From Spirochaetota bacterium (lineage in GTDB: Bacteria; Spirochaetota; Spirochaetia; Treponematales; UBA12059): 64,000 nt of DNA. The DNA lies in assembly GCA_029547205.1 (NCBI GenBank), contig JAKPPT010000020.1:124001-188000 (forward strand), written 5' to 3'. The notes under the pieces were generated by a model. That model saw only the letters and a program-made list of their open reading frames with translations. It was not told where the DNA came from and ran no database searches. Within the stretch, counting starts at the first letter, position 1; each line of letters begins with the position of its first letter. The translations under genes and the position numbers were made by a program. Of this stretch, positions 25,703 to 35,752 are shown piece by piece.

Positions 25703-27406
25703 CTACGAGAATTCTATTCTGCATTCTGTACCATGTTCATAATTCCAAAAAATTTCTGCATTAAGCTGTTTTGTAAGACTTTCCACAAGTATGAGTCCTG
25801 CACCTTTTTGCATTGCATCTGCAGAAAGCCTAAACCCAATTCCAGGATCCTGAATAGAAAGCGCATATTTACCATTTTTTTCTTTGAGGCTAATTGATAT
25901 TTTGTCTTCTAGATTGCGAACACCGTATTTAATTGCATTAATGATAAGTTCCTGTACAACGAGTCCTAATAATAGTGCTCGATCAACCGTAATCAATACT
26001 TCATCTAAATCGAGCATCACTTGACGCTCCGGAAAGCCATACAAGTCTCCACAAATAAATGTTACGAGGCTTTCGATGTATGTTTTGAAATCAATTTTTT
26101 TTATGTCGCCGCTAACATATACCATTTCGTACACGTTAACGAGGCTGATTATTCGCGCACGTATAGCATCAACAAAATCTGCAATATTAGATTTTTTATC
26201 AAGCTCGATGTCCATGAGACTTAAAATTATTTGAAGGTTGTTTTTTATTCTATGGTGCACTTCCCTGAGCAGAATATCTTTTTCTGCGATTAGCTTTTCC
26301 AGTTTTTTTTGGTTTTCCTCAAGCGCTTTATTGTGTTCAGCAATGGCAGAAGTCATTGCATCAAGTGCATGAGCAATTCTTCCAATATCAGTATTAGTAT
26401 TGTTAAATGTAAACCGTACAGTGTAATCACCCTGCTCGACGCTATTTATAGCCTTGACAATATTATAAATCGGATGTGCAATGTACCGTCGTGTTAACGA
26501 GACAGCAATAATAACTGTTACGATAAGAAATACAATAAAAATTGTCAGCTCAAGAATAATTTGAGTAATCACTGGTTTTAAGAATTCGTTGTAAGATCTC
26601 CCATAGAAAACATATAAGTACGGTGTTTCGCTACTAGGCAGGAAGAGAGGCTTATAGGCTATGAGTCGTTTTACGCCATCAGGATATGTATAGATAAGCG
26701 TACCAGTAGTCAATGCATTTTTAATAATTTTCCAGACTTGAGGTGGTACAGGTTTCCCTGTAGGAAATATTTCCATTTCTGGAAACGTAAAAAGCCGAAT
26801 ACCATCCCTATCGGTAATACCAAAAAAATCACCAGTATGGAGCTGTTCTACCTGCATTATTTTCGAATAATTATTTACAATAAAAATAATTGCCTGTACT
26901 ACACGTTTCTCATCGTTAGTATCAAAACTTTCCGCAAAAGCTATAGAATCTTCTCCTGTTGCATAATTTTTCATATAATTACCAACTACAAACCCAGGTT
27001 TGGTGAGCGCATCCTGTATGTATTTTCGGTCTGCTACAGAAAACCCTCTAGGAAGTTTTGATGAAACGATAACACTTCCTTTACTATCAGCGAGTGTAAT
27101 GTTTGCAAGCTCAGGGTATTCTGCAATAATATTCATATAGAGCTGTTGCAGCTGTTCTGGGTTATTATATAAAAGCAGCACGTTGGCACGCAGTGTGGTT
27201 AACAGGCTGAACAATTGTTTATTGTACTGGTTTTGTCTGTCTGCAAACTGTTCCACTTGAGACCGTACATGTGTATTTGATTCTTGTATTGTCAATTGAA
27301 TGAGATGGATGCCACTTCCCACGATAATGACAAAAGCAGGTACTAAAGCCGTAATCAGTATTTTCAAAATAAAGCTTTCAATGGTTCTATACCGCTTGGG
27401 TTTCAT
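25703..27406 (-). CDS. Cache-sensor histidine kinase, HisKA_2 type
   Basis: 567 residues: membrane helix near 15-35, an extracytoplasmic double-Cache-like sensor (35-280), a second helix (285-310), HAMP, a short coiled coil, then REVHHRIKNNLQIILSLMDIE, the phospho-acceptor motif of the HisKA_2 family, and an ATPase domain with ELIINAIKYG and DPGIGF. No response regulator is adjacent, so its partner is elsewhere. Ligand unknown; Cache sensors usually bind small organic molecules. A TATAAT-type box and AAGGGAAG precede the ATG. Confidence 0.88.
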   Translation of the reverse strand: MKPKRYRTIESFILKILITALVPAFVIIVGSGIHLIQLTIQESNTHVRSQVEQFADRQNQYNKQLFSLLTTLRANVLLLYNNPEQLQQLYMNIIAEYPELANITLADSKGSVIVSSKLPRGFSVADRKYIQDALTKPGFVVGNYMKNYATGEDSIAFAESFDTNDEKRVVQAIIFIVNNYSKIMQVEQLHTGDFFGITDRDGIRLFTFPEMEIFPTGKPVPPQVWKIIKNALTTGTLIYTYPDGVKRLIAYKPLFLPSSETPYLYVFYGRSYNEFLKPVITQIILELTIFIVFLIVTVIIAVSLTRRYIAHPIYNIVKAINSVEQGDYTVRFTFNNTNTDIGRIAHALDAMTSAIAEHNKALEENQKKLEKLIAEKDILLREVHHRIKNNLQIILSLMDIELDKKSNIADFVDAIRARIISLVNVYEMVYVSGDIKKIDFKTYIESLVTFICGDLYGFPERQVMLDLDEVLITVDRALLLGLVVQELIINAIKYGVRNLEDKISISLKEKNGKYALSIQDPGIGFRLSADAMQKGAGLILVESLTKQLNAEIFWNYEHGTECRIEFS

Positions 27407-27515
27407 AGTTTACTTCCCTTTATTTACAGTATAATATATTTTTATAAAAATACAATTTTTGTTCCGGAATTTTGCACTAATTTTGAGAATTTTCCGGAAG
27501 CAGGGAGTATACAGA

Positions 27516-28106
27516 ATGCAATACAATATGTGTCAAAAAGAGCCGGATGCAGTATTGATCCGAGAAGAAGAAAGACATTATGCAGAAGAATTACTTAAAG
27601 AAGCCTTTGCTCAAAATCGGCTCGATCTTGATGAATATGAAAAGCGGACAGACTTACTTGTTAATGCAAGAACCCGAGCGGAACTTGAATTAATAATTAA
27701 TGACATTGCAAAGTCAGGAAGCTATTCAGAGTCACGATATCCAAAACATGAAAACTTACGACAGGGAAATTTAAATTTCCCCCATATAACAGTTATGGGA
27801 GAGCGTACTAGTTCGCTCGAATTGTCTTCTGGACAACATGTATTTACAACAGTAATGGGTAGTAATAAAGTACATATCAAAGCTTCACCACTTTGTTATG
27901 ATGTGTTAAAGATATTTAATACAACTATAATGGGCGAATTGGTTATTTATGTGCCAGCTGGAGTCCCGGTACAGGTAAATGTAGTTCCCATTATGGCAGA
28001 AGTTTCAATCGATCCGCGAATATCTCAGAACATACCAGGCGCAAACCCGGAAGTGATAATTTCTGGTACGGTCATTATGGGTGAAATAAGAATTGTTCAA
28101 TATTAA
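27516..28106 (+). CDS. DUF1707 plus LiaF-like C-terminal domain protein
   Basis: 196 residues from the ATG at 27516 (GGAG nine bases upstream); an upstream TTG at 27459 is less likely. Residues 8-65 match DUF1707 (VLIREEERHYAEELLKEAFAQNRLDLDEYEKRTD), a SHOCT-like helical domain. Residues 85-196 resemble the LiaF/DUF2154 beta-helix (repeated VMGE/IMGE turns). Such proteins often sense envelope stress. It diverges from the Cache kinase gene; a functional link is possible but only inferred. Confidence 0.75.
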   Translation: MQYNMCQKEPDAVLIREEERHYAEELLKEAFAQNRLDLDEYEKRTDLLVNARTRAELELIINDIAKSGSYSESRYPKHENLRQGNLNFPHITVMGERTSSLELSSGQHVFTTVMGSNKVHIKASPLCYDVLKIFNTTIMGELVIYVPAGVPVQVNVVPIMAEVSIDPRISQNIPGANPEVIISGTVIMGEIRIVQY

Positions 28107-28120
28107 GATTGAACAATTTT
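28093..28120. terminator. Terminator overlapping the DUF1707 gene stop
   Basis: TTGTTCAAT (28093-28101) pairs with ATTGAACAA (28108-28116) around a six-base loop that contains the stop codon, followed by TTTT. It may serve both convergent genes. Confidence 0.7.
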
Positions 28121-28165
28121 GAATTATTACAGCCGTTTGTTATAGTATATTAATTTTGTTTAAGT

Positions 28166-28750
28166 CTAATCGAGCAGTTTCATAAGCTGTCTTAGAGCCT
28201 TTCCGCGGTGTGAAACTCTGTTTTTTTCTTCTGGTGTTAGTTCAGCCATAGTTTTCCCCAGTTCTGGAATGTAAAAAAGTGGATCATAACCAAAACCGTT
28301 TGTTCCCTGCATCGTTTCGAGCAATATGCCTTCGCAGGTTTCTTGAATGATGTATTTTCGATATGAATCGAGTATGCACATCAGTGCACAAATAAAACGG
28401 CAGCTTCTTTGTTGCATACCCTGCATTTCTTTAAGAACAATGAGGTTTCTCTCATAATCTGAAAGTTTGCCAGTTTGTGTTGTTGAGCCATAGCGGGCAG
28501 AATGAATGCCAGGTCTCCCATCGAGAGCATCGATGCATAATCCAGAATCATCAGCTAGAACTGGCAGGCTAAGTTTTGAAAACAGGTATTCGGCTTTAAT
28601 AAGTGCATTTTCAATAAATGTGGTGCCATGTTCTTCTGGATAATCCCATATAAACCCTGCTTCCTGGGGAGAGATCAGCTCATGAGGTGCAAGAAAGGGA
28701 GACAGTTCGAGAGCTTTTTTAGGATTTCCTGATGCAAGTACTATACGCAT
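28166..28750 (-). CDS. rdgB: RdgB/HAM1 dITP/XTP pyrophosphatase
   Basis: 194 residues from the ATG at 28750, giving the classical start MRIVLASGNPKKALEL; an ATG nine codons earlier is not needed. LADDSGLCIDALDGRPGIHSARYG and GTNGFGYDPLFYIPELGKTMAEL complete the family set. It removes non-canonical purine nucleotides. Minus-strand promoter TTGCTT-N17-TACAAT ends eight bases before the ATG, so the mRNA is nearly leaderless. Confidence 0.95.
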   Translation of the reverse strand: MRIVLASGNPKKALELSPFLAPHELISPQEAGFIWDYPEEHGTTFIENALIKAEYLFSKLSLPVLADDSGLCIDALDGRPGIHSARYGSTTQTGKLSDYERNLIVLKEMQGMQQRSCRFICALMCILDSYRKYIIQETCEGILLETMQGTNGFGYDPLFYIPELGKTMAELTPEEKNRVSHRGKALRQLMKLLD

Positions 28751-28841
28751 GGAAGCAAATTGTATAATAGTTTTCATGCCAAAGCAAGTTGGTTTTAAAT
28801 GCTGGTGAAACTAGCAGGGATTGACATAAGCATGGGGTTTA

Positions 28842-28870
28842 TGTTAACCATTTTATATAAATGGTTAACA
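28842..28870 (+). promoter_or_regulatory. BirA operator over the birA start codon
   Basis: TGTTAACC (28842-28849) and GGTTAACA (28863-28870) are perfect inverted half-sites; the symmetry continues through ATTT/AAAT to a five-base centre. The half-sites match the BirA consensus (TTGTTAACC/GGTTAACAA type), with a 13-base gap against the usual 14-15. The ATG at 28861 lies inside the operator, so bound BirA would block its own expression. Confidence 0.85.
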
Positions 28871-29817
28871 ATGAGGCTATATCGACAAAAGCAAAATTAC
28901 TCAGAATATTTCGTGATCTCTCAGGGAAAAAAATCTCCGGTTCAAGTCTGGCAAGCGAACTGGGTGTTTCAAGAGTGTCGATTTGGAAAGCAGTCCATGA
29001 ATTATCCACAATGGGATATTGTATACAGGCAGATAAAAATGGGTATACCTATACTGCACAACGAGAAGATTTTTTATTGCCAGTTGAATTTGGCGAACTG
29101 GAACAGTTAATAACGTATACAGATATAACCTCAAGTACAATGGATGTGGCACAGCACTATGCTCTAAAAGGAGCATCGAGTGGAAGCATTTTTATTGCAG
29201 AAGAACAGACAGCAGGCAGAGGAAGAAAAAATCGTGCGTGGATATCTCGCCGGGGAAACCTGCTCTTTACTCTACTTATAAGACCGCAAAAGCCGCTTGC
29301 CGTTTACTACGAATGTACGCTTGCTGCCCAGCTTGCACTTGCCGATGTAATACAAAATGCTTGTTCTGCTTTAGCTGTACGGATCAAGTGGCCAAATGAT
29401 GTCCTAATTGGAAACAAAAAAATTGCAGGTATCCTTGCTGAGGGCATGATACAGGGTGATGAATTTTCTTGGATAACAATTGGTGTTGGAGTCAATATTA
29501 AAAGCAAAATCAATACAATAGATGCAGTATGTCTTTCCGATGTATGTCATACTGTGCCTCAGCGCGCATTTTTTTTAAAACAATTTGTTGTGAAGTTTAA
29601 TGAAATTATGCATAGTAGTACCTTGCGTACACACTATGAAAAGCAATATGCGTTGTGGAAAACTAATCCTTTATGTTCGGTTCGACTATCAGATGGTACC
29701 GTAAAAAAGGGAGAGATATTAAAAATTGATAACTATGGGCAGTTATACTTTTGCCCTCTTGAACAGCAAGGAACCACAATGGTGGTTTCACCTGCTGATG
29801 CAAGTCTTGAGGTATAG
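28861..29817 (+). CDS. birA: Bifunctional biotin-protein ligase / biotin repressor
   Basis: 318 residues. The N-terminal winged helix (SGSSLASELGVSRVSIWKAVHEL, residues 25-55) marks the regulatory class. The ligase domain has EEQTAGRGRKNRAW and IKWPNDVLIGNKKIAGILAEG, followed by a C-terminal SH3-like domain. It biotinylates carboxylases and represses biotin genes. A biotin transporter operon follows directly, and no biotin synthesis genes are in the window. Confidence 0.96.
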   Translation: MVNNEAISTKAKLLRIFRDLSGKKISGSSLASELGVSRVSIWKAVHELSTMGYCIQADKNGYTYTAQREDFLLPVEFGELEQLITYTDITSSTMDVAQHYALKGASSGSIFIAEEQTAGRGRKNRAWISRRGNLLFTLLIRPQKPLAVYYECTLAAQLALADVIQNACSALAVRIKWPNDVLIGNKKIAGILAEGMIQGDEFSWITIGVGVNIKSKINTIDAVCLSDVCHTVPQRAFFLKQFVVKFNEIMHSSTLRTHYEKQYALWKTNPLCSVRLSDGTVKKGEILKIDNYGQLYFCPLEQQGTTMVVSPADASLEV

Positions 29818-29838
29818 TGATATGATCCAAAAAAATAC

Positions 29839-29856
29839 TATTTTGTTAACAAAATA
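29839..29856 (+). promoter_or_regulatory. Palindrome before bioY
   Basis: TATTTTGTTAACAAAATA is a perfect 18-base palindrome between birA and bioY with the GTTAAC core of the BirA half-site, but it lacks the spaced two-half arrangement. It may be a non-canonical BirA site, or chance. Confidence 0.35.
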
Positions 29857-29870
29857 TGAAAGGAGTTTGT

Positions 29871-30425
29871 ATGAAGCAATCATTTATTAACACAGCAACT
29901 ATTGCGCTGTGGGCAGCCTTAATTGCAACAGGTACTTTTATTGTGATACCTGTTCCTGGTTCACCCGTGCCAATTGTACTCCAAAATATGCTTGCTGTCA
30001 TGGCAGGTATGATTTTAGGACCAATTGCTGGTGGTGCAAGTGTGCTTTTATTTTTGGTAGCTGGTGCGCTTGGTTTACCGGTTTTTTCTGGAGCGCGTGG
30101 AGGACTTGCGATATTGGCAGGACCAACGGGTGGTTACCTGTTTGGCTATTTAGGTGGTGCGATCCTTGCTGGTCTAATTGTTAAAAAACCTCAGTCAGAG
30201 AATTCCTGTCCATATTGGAAATGTGCGCTTGCTGTACTTGCAGGTATGGTATTTATTTATATACCTGGTTTAATTCGATTATCATTAATTTTCAATGGAG
30301 ATTGGGTAAAAACATTAACAGTTGGGTGTTTCCCATATCTTATTGGTGATGGAATAAAAGCTGTTCTCGTAACTTTAATTACACCTAGTATTAGAAAATT
30401 TTATGTGAGTCTTTTACAGTCATAA
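29871..30425 (+). CDS. bioY: BioY biotin transporter (ECF S component)
   Basis: 184 residues from the ATG at 29871, with AAGGAG (29859-29864) six bases upstream; an ATG at 29856 precedes that site and is not used. Six hydrophobic segments with VPIVLQNMLAVMAGMILGP and GARGGLAILAGPTGGYLFGY, the BioY signatures. It binds and imports biotin with the two genes downstream. Confidence 0.95.
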   Translation: MKQSFINTATIALWAALIATGTFIVIPVPGSPVPIVLQNMLAVMAGMILGPIAGGASVLLFLVAGALGLPVFSGARGGLAILAGPTGGYLFGYLGGAILAGLIVKKPQSENSCPYWKCALAVLAGMVFIYIPGLIRLSLIFNGDWVKTLTVGCFPYLIGDGIKAVLVTLITPSIRKFYVSLLQS

Positions 30426-30431
30426 TCACAA

Positions 30432-31220
30432 ATGAAATTGTTTAAAGAAAATATACCTGATGCTAAATGTAAAAAAGTACTCTTTAGTTTACGAGATGTT
30501 TCGAAATCATTTTCTGATGGAACAGTGGCATTAAGTAAAATCTCATTCGATATATATGAACGGGAAATACTTGTTATTACTGGACCTAACGGTTCTGGTA
30601 AATCGGTGCTGTTAAAATTGCTCGTAAATTTACTTGAACCTACAACAGGTACGCTGCTGTATAAAGAAAAAACAGTTAAGTCATGGAGTTCTGCAATAAA
30701 TCGTGAAGTTGGTTTTGTATTCCAGGATGCCGATGTTCAGATTCTGGGCGATACGGTTGAGGATGATGTAAGCTTTGGTCCTGAAAATGTTGGTATTAAA
30801 GGCAACGAGCTTTCCAATACCGTCACACATGCGCTTACAACTGTTGGTCTCTTGCATAAACGTACCTGTAGACCAGCTGTGCTTTCAGGCGGTGAAAAAC
30901 GCCGCCTTGCCATAGCAAGCGTGCTTGCTATGGGCGTAAAAACCATTATTATGGATGAACCGTATGCTAATCTTGATTGGGAAGGTGTACGTCTTGTAAA
31001 TGATACTATCAGGTCACTTGAAAAAATCGGATACACATTTATTATTGTTTCACATGAACTAGAAAAAATAGCTGGATTAGCTCACAGAATAGGTATTTTG
31101 TATAAGGGTATGCTCAAAACTATTGAAAAGCCGGAAGTTGTATTTTCAGAACCGTTTGAACAGTGGGGTGTGAGAGACCCAAGGATGCAGTATCACTCAT
31201 TTGAAGATTGCGTGTGGTAA
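30432..31220 (+). CDS. bioM: ECF transporter ATPase (BioM/EcfA)
   Basis: 262 residues. Walker A GPNGSGKS, Q-loop VFQDAD, signature LSGGEKRRLAI and Walker B TIIMDEPYANLD, in the cobalt/ECF ATPase style. Six bases after bioY. Energises biotin uptake through BioY and the next gene. Confidence 0.92.
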   Translation: MKLFKENIPDAKCKKVLFSLRDVSKSFSDGTVALSKISFDIYEREILVITGPNGSGKSVLLKLLVNLLEPTTGTLLYKEKTVKSWSSAINREVGFVFQDADVQILGDTVEDDVSFGPENVGIKGNELSNTVTHALTTVGLLHKRTCRPAVLSGGEKRRLAIASVLAMGVKTIIMDEPYANLDWEGVRLVNDTIRSLEKIGYTFIIVSHELEKIAGLAHRIGILYKGMLKTIEKPEVVFSEPFEQWGVRDPRMQYHSFEDCVW

Positions 31221-31230
31221 TGGATTTTTT

Positions 31231-31878
31231 ATGATTCATGAAGATTTTTTTGTATACCATCATGGTGAGACAATACTATATAAAATTAATCCACTCGTAA
31301 AGTTTTTATTCATGATACTGTTTTCATGTTTGGTCATGACAGGTAATAATCTGCTTGTATGGATTTGCCTTGGGGCAAGTGGAGCAATGCTGCTATTTTC
31401 AGGAATAAAGATTCGATATATCATGAAAGGAATTGTTTTTGTCCTTTTGTTTGTATCAGGATTTAAATTTATTGCACTAGTATCAATCAGGTTAAGTCCA
31501 TTTGCCATTAGTATCGATGCGAAGGAACTATTAGAAAGCATTGTGTATGTCATTCGCATTATGATAGTTTTCATTGTAAACGCGTTTTTTTATACTACAA
31601 CGACGCTAGCTGATCTTCGCAGGACGTTGCGAAAATATGAAAAATATATATTTGTAAAAGTACAAGCTGTATATCTACCTTCCACAGTGCTTATGCTGTT
31701 TTTAAATTTTATACCAATGAGTATTGCTACCTGGCATGAATTGGAAGCGGCTTGGGTCGTTAGAGGTGGGAGAAATGGATTAAAAAAAATATTTACATTA
31801 CTTCCAAAATTAATTGAACGCATGCTTAAAAAGGCTATAGAAACTGCATATGCTCTGACAGTGAGAGCTATTGAATAG
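31231..31878 (+). CDS. bioN: ECF transporter transmembrane component (BioN/EcfT)
   Basis: 215 residues from the ATG at 31231 (MIHEDFFVYHHGETILYKINPLVKF); a TTG at 31201 inside the ATPase gene is less likely. Hydrophobic N-terminal half, then the coupling-helix region ELEAAWVVRGGRNG with the family A-R-G-like motif. Completes a dedicated BioYMN system; the operon ends here. Confidence 0.9.
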   Translation: MIHEDFFVYHHGETILYKINPLVKFLFMILFSCLVMTGNNLLVWICLGASGAMLLFSGIKIRYIMKGIVFVLLFVSGFKFIALVSIRLSPFAISIDAKELLESIVYVIRIMIVFIVNAFFYTTTTLADLRRTLRKYEKYIFVKVQAVYLPSTVLMLFLNFIPMSIATWHELEAAWVVRGGRNGLKKIFTLLPKLIERMLKKAIETAYALTVRAIE

Positions 31879-31940
31879 TGCATTCAGTAGATTAATAATA
31901 TGGTGCAAGCATGCTGCTGCATATTTTTAGAAAGACGCTA

Positions 31941-33344
31941 TCAAGAGTGTTTGTATCTGCTTAAACGCCTTTCTAATGCTTGTCGTGAGATTCCCAATAA
32001 TTCGGCTGCATTGGTATGAATACCCTTAGTTCTTTTGAGAGCAGCCTGAATTGCCTTGTATTCAAGCTCTTCAAGATTAAGTGTTGGAAGTTTCTCGCCA
32101 GAATATGATGAGAGATCATCACAATTTTGCTGTTTTACAGTAATGTTGTCTTGATTGCGGGCATTTGAGTGTAAATCGCCAGAAAAAGAAGGTAGCGATA
32201 AATTACCCAAAATACAGTAACGTTCGATAATATTTTTTAATTCTCGAACATTTCCTGGAAAATCATATTGTTTTAACTGATCGATAATCAACTGAGGGAG
32301 AGGTTCCCAGTGTTTACCCATTTCTTCACAATATTTTTTATAGTAAAATTCAGCGAGTGCTTCTATATCTTCTGGATGAGTACGAAGTGCTTCGGCTTTA
32401 ATTATAATTATGGCGATACGATAATAGAGATCCTTTCTAAAACGACCTTCCTGAACTGCCTTGTTCAAATCGATATTGGTTGCTGCAATTATCCGAACCG
32501 AAATCGGTATTTCTATATCTGAACCTACTGGTCGTATTTTTTGAGTTTCAATTGCGCGTAGTAACTTGCTTTGTAGCTCGTATGGGATTTCTCCAATTTC
32601 ATCTAAAAAAAGCGTTCCCTGATCTGCACTTCTGAATAATCCTTTTCTGTTATTCTTTGCATCAGTAAATGCACCTTTAGTATGTCCAAATAATTAACTT
32701 TCAAACATATCCTTTGGTATTGCTGCGCAATTAATAGTTATAAAAGGATAATCACGGCGTGAACTGTCTTCATGGATTTTGCGAGCAATAAGTTCTTTGC
32801 CTGTACCACTTTCTCCATAAATTAATACTGATGTTGATGATGCTTGTGCTGCTTGTTCAATGTTTTTATAAAGTTCCTGGATAGTCTTCGATGTTCCAAT
32901 AAGCATTGTATGTGATAACTGCCGATTCTTTAGTGTTTCACAAATTATTTCAAGCTTTCTTGTTTTATTTTGTACCTCAAGATATCGTTTTGTTTTAAGC
33001 AGTGAGGCATGGAGCTCCTCAATACTAAATGGTTTTCTCAGGTAATCAAATGCACCTGCGCGCAATGCTTCGATCACTGTATCCATATCACCATGACCAC
33101 TCATAACAATACTTTCAATTTCAGGCTGCCATTCCTTTATTTTTTTTAGAAATATAATTCCATTATATTCTGGAAGTTTTATATCAATTAACGCCATATC
33201 AAGTTTATGTTTTCCAGCAATAACTAACGCTTCACTGGGTTTTGATGCTGAATGGACAGTAAAAGAAAGACTTTCAAGAAATTCTCCCAGTTCATTTTTC
33301 AGGCGTTCATCATCTTCAAGGATAAGAATAGAAATTTTTTCCAT
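31941..33344 (-). pseudogene. NtrC-type sigma-54 response regulator interrupted by a TAA codon
   Basis: Read through, the frame encodes 467 residues: receiver domain (Asp54 in ALIDIKLPEYNG), AAA+ domain with Walker [31 protein letters not shown], and a Fis-type helix-turn-helix ([19 protein letters not shown]). The codon at 32696-32694, where related proteins have Glu (FES-E-LFGH), is TAA. One base change (GAA to TAA) explains it and the frame is intact on both sides. The truncated 216-residue product keeps the receiver but loses the sigma-54 contact loop and DNA-binding domain. It could be a recent mutation or a sequencing error. Confidence 0.85.
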
Positions 33345-33371
33345 AATGCTCCTTTATGCAGTATTAGTTTA

Positions 33372-35627
33372 TTATTGTGTTTCAATTGGTAATTCTTCTC
33401 TTCTTGAAACAGGGACTTCTATAATTGCTTTAGTGCCTTGTGGTGTGGTTGAAAGCTTTATTGTTCCTTGCATTTTTGTTATTATACCATAAGCAATTGA
33501 AAGTCCAAGACCTGTTCCTTTTCCTTGTGATTTTGTTGTAAAAAATGGATCAAAGATACGATCGGCATATTCTTCTTTTATGCCAATACCATTATCCACT
33601 ATTGTCATTATACAATAATTTTGTTGTTGGTATGTCGAAATTTCAATAACACCAGGAATTGGATCAGTGTTATGCATTGCTGATTCATTAAGAAGCCTTT
33701 CTTCAATAGCATCACGTGCATTAGAAAGTAAATTAATAATAACTTGTTCATATTGATATGGGTTTCCATGAATTTCTGGAATGTTTTTATCAAGATGTAA
33801 CTGTACTTCAATATAATGAGTTGAAAGCTGTACACCAAGAAGCTGCAAGGCATTCTCAATACAATCGTTAATGGAAAATGCAACTTTGTAATTATCTGGC
33901 GCTCCACGGGCGAATGTGCGAACATGGTCAATAACACGACGAACTCTATCAATATCAGCATTGATTGCCTTGATTTTGTTTTTAAGATAATCAGAGGTAA
34001 TAGTATTATTTGAGAAACGGGCTTCTAAATTTCCAATTGCCATAGTAATTGAGTTGAGTGGTTGTGTTATTTCATGAGCCATTCCAGTTGCCAGCTCGCC
34101 AATAGCAGCAAGTCTGGATTGTAATTGTGCAATGCGTTCATTTTCTTTTCGATTTTCTATTTCCTGCTCAACCCGATTCTCTAAATTTTCATTTAATAAT
34201 CGCAATTCTGTTTCAGCCATTTTTTTATCAGTAATATTTCGTGAAATTCTGATAATGTGATGTACTGTACTTGATTCATTTAATACAGGAACTGCAACAT
34301 GTTCCCAACATTCTTGGACACCGTTTTTCAAGTAACAAGCTTCATATGTGAGAGAATTAGTTTTTAAGAATACCTCTTTGAGAAAATTTATTTCGTTTTC
34401 AAAAAAACCACCCTTTGCTGCTAACTCATAAATCGATGTTGAGTTTCCAATATACTCTTTAGCAGCATTGTTTGCCCAAAGGATTGTGAATTGTTCATTA
34501 ACATAAAAAACAATACCGGGGATTCCCTCTACAATTGCTTGAAGAATAATACTGCGATCATGTAGCGTTAGTATAATTTCATTAACAGCATTAACAATTT
34601 CTTGAAGTTCATACGTTGGTTCATAAACTGTTGATGGCAGGGAGAGATCGCCTTGTATTATTTTTTGCGAGAGAATTTTAGTTTGCTTTACAACTGAGTT
34701 CAGCGGTTTGATAATAAGCTGCAGCCCTAGAAAACTACATATAGTTATAAATATTGTAAGCAAACTACTTAGTGTATAATACCGCTCTTTTATTTTTGAA
34801 ATTGCATCAATAAGCGGTATGGATTGAATTTCTACTTTTATAAATCCAATATATGTTCCCGCATAATCAGTGAAAGGATAGAGAGCAACTGCTTTTACTT
34901 CCTTACAATCTAAAGCCCATATGTTTTCACCCTTCTGTAATTGCAAGAGATTTTTTTCAGCGAGGGGACATTTATCTTTTTCTTGTGTTCCTGCTAAAAA
35001 TAGCAGCGAATTTGTTTTGTCAAAGAGAAAAATATAAAAATCATAACCGTACTTGCTCTTAAGTCTTTCTAAAAAGCTTGTACCAAACTCCATGCCGCAT
35101 TCTAATAGTCCTAAAAACTCTCCATGATAGTAAAGCGGTTCTATAACGCGAAGTCCTATGCCGTCTCTGCCAATTTCTATGCCTTTAATTGACGATCTAA
35201 GATTATTGGCGGTTTTAATCATTGGGCGAATTGCAAGAAGATTGTCCCCATACGACGACGGGTTATGAAGTCTCAAAAATGAATTACCATTCGGAAGGTG
35301 AAAATGAATTCGAGTAACTCGATGTTGTACCTGCTCATAGGTTGGGAGCATGTACTTATAGAGATCGTTTCTATTTTGATTTTTAAATAAGCGCAGAACA
35401 TTGCTGTCAGAACGTAATGTATCTATAAGCAGTGAAGCTTGTAATAATTCATCTTCGATTGACCATAGTATTGAATCATGCAATAGATTAAACGTTTCTT
35501 TTTGGCTTACTGTTGCTGTCGATTTTTCAATAGAAACTAATATTGTCGAAAAAAGAATGTACATGATGATTTGTACAGCAATAATGAGTACGGTTATTTC
35601 AAATGCTACCGATAGTTTACGCTTCAT
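33372..35627 (-). CDS. Sensor histidine kinase partner of the sigma-54 regulator
   Basis: 751 residues from the ATG at 35627 ([16 protein letters not shown]). Two membrane helices flank an extracytoplasmic double-Cache-like sensor (about 40-290). Then come a HAMP-like region, a PAS domain ([26 protein letters not shown]), a coiled coil, HisKA with [12 protein letters not shown] and an ATPase domain ([24 protein letters not shown]), a DctB/NtrB-like layout. It lies 27 bases before the regulator gene. TATAAT ends nine bases before the ATG, so the transcript is almost leaderless. Confidence 0.9.
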   Translation of the reverse strand: MKRKLSVAFEITVLIIAVQIIMYILFSTILVSIEKSTATVSQKETFNLLHDSILWSIEDELLQASLLIDTLRSDSNVLRLFKNQNRNDLYKYMLPTYEQVQHRVTRIHFHLPNGNSFLRLHNPSSYGDNLLAIRPMIKTANNLRSSIKGIEIGRDGIGLRVIEPLYYHGEFLGLLECGMEFGTSFLERLKSKYGYDFYIFLFDKTNSLLFLAGTQEKDKCPLAEKNLLQLQKGENIWALDCKEVKAVALYPFTDYAGTYIGFIKVEIQSIPLIDAISKIKERYYTLSSLLTIFITICSFLGLQLIIKPLNSVVKQTKILSQKIIQGDLSLPSTVYEPTYELQEIVNAVNEIILTLHDRSIILQAIVEGIPGIVFYVNEQFTILWANNAAKEYIGNSTSIYELAAKGGFFENEINFLKEVFLKTNSLTYEACYLKNGVQECWEHVAVPVLNESSTVHHIIRISRNITDKKMAETELRLLNENLENRVEQEIENRKENERIAQLQSRLAAIGELATGMAHEITQPLNSITMAIGNLEARFSNNTITSDYLKNKIKAINADIDRVRRVIDHVRTFARGAPDNYKVAFSINDCIENALQLLGVQLSTHYIEVQLHLDKNIPEIHGNPYQYEQVIINLLSNARDAIEERLLNESAMHNTDPIPGVIEISTYQQQNYCIMTIVDNGIGIKEEYADRIFDPFFTTKSQGKGTGLGLSIAYGIITKMQGTIKLSTTPQGTKAIIEVPVSRREELPIETQ

Positions 35628-35752
35628 CAGGTTCTTATTATAAATTAATAGTGCACTATTGTACAATAAAGAACTTTTTGATTGCAGTTTATTATGAATA
35701 TGCTATACTAAACTTGTTTTTTTATTTCGTAGTTTTGGTGAGGAGAAAAGCA

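Noticed and set aside
32694-32696. Programmed stop-codon recoding in the sigma-54 regulator
   Set aside because: The codon is TAA, not TGA, so selenocysteine is excluded, and the homologous residue is Glu; a point mutation or base error is simpler.
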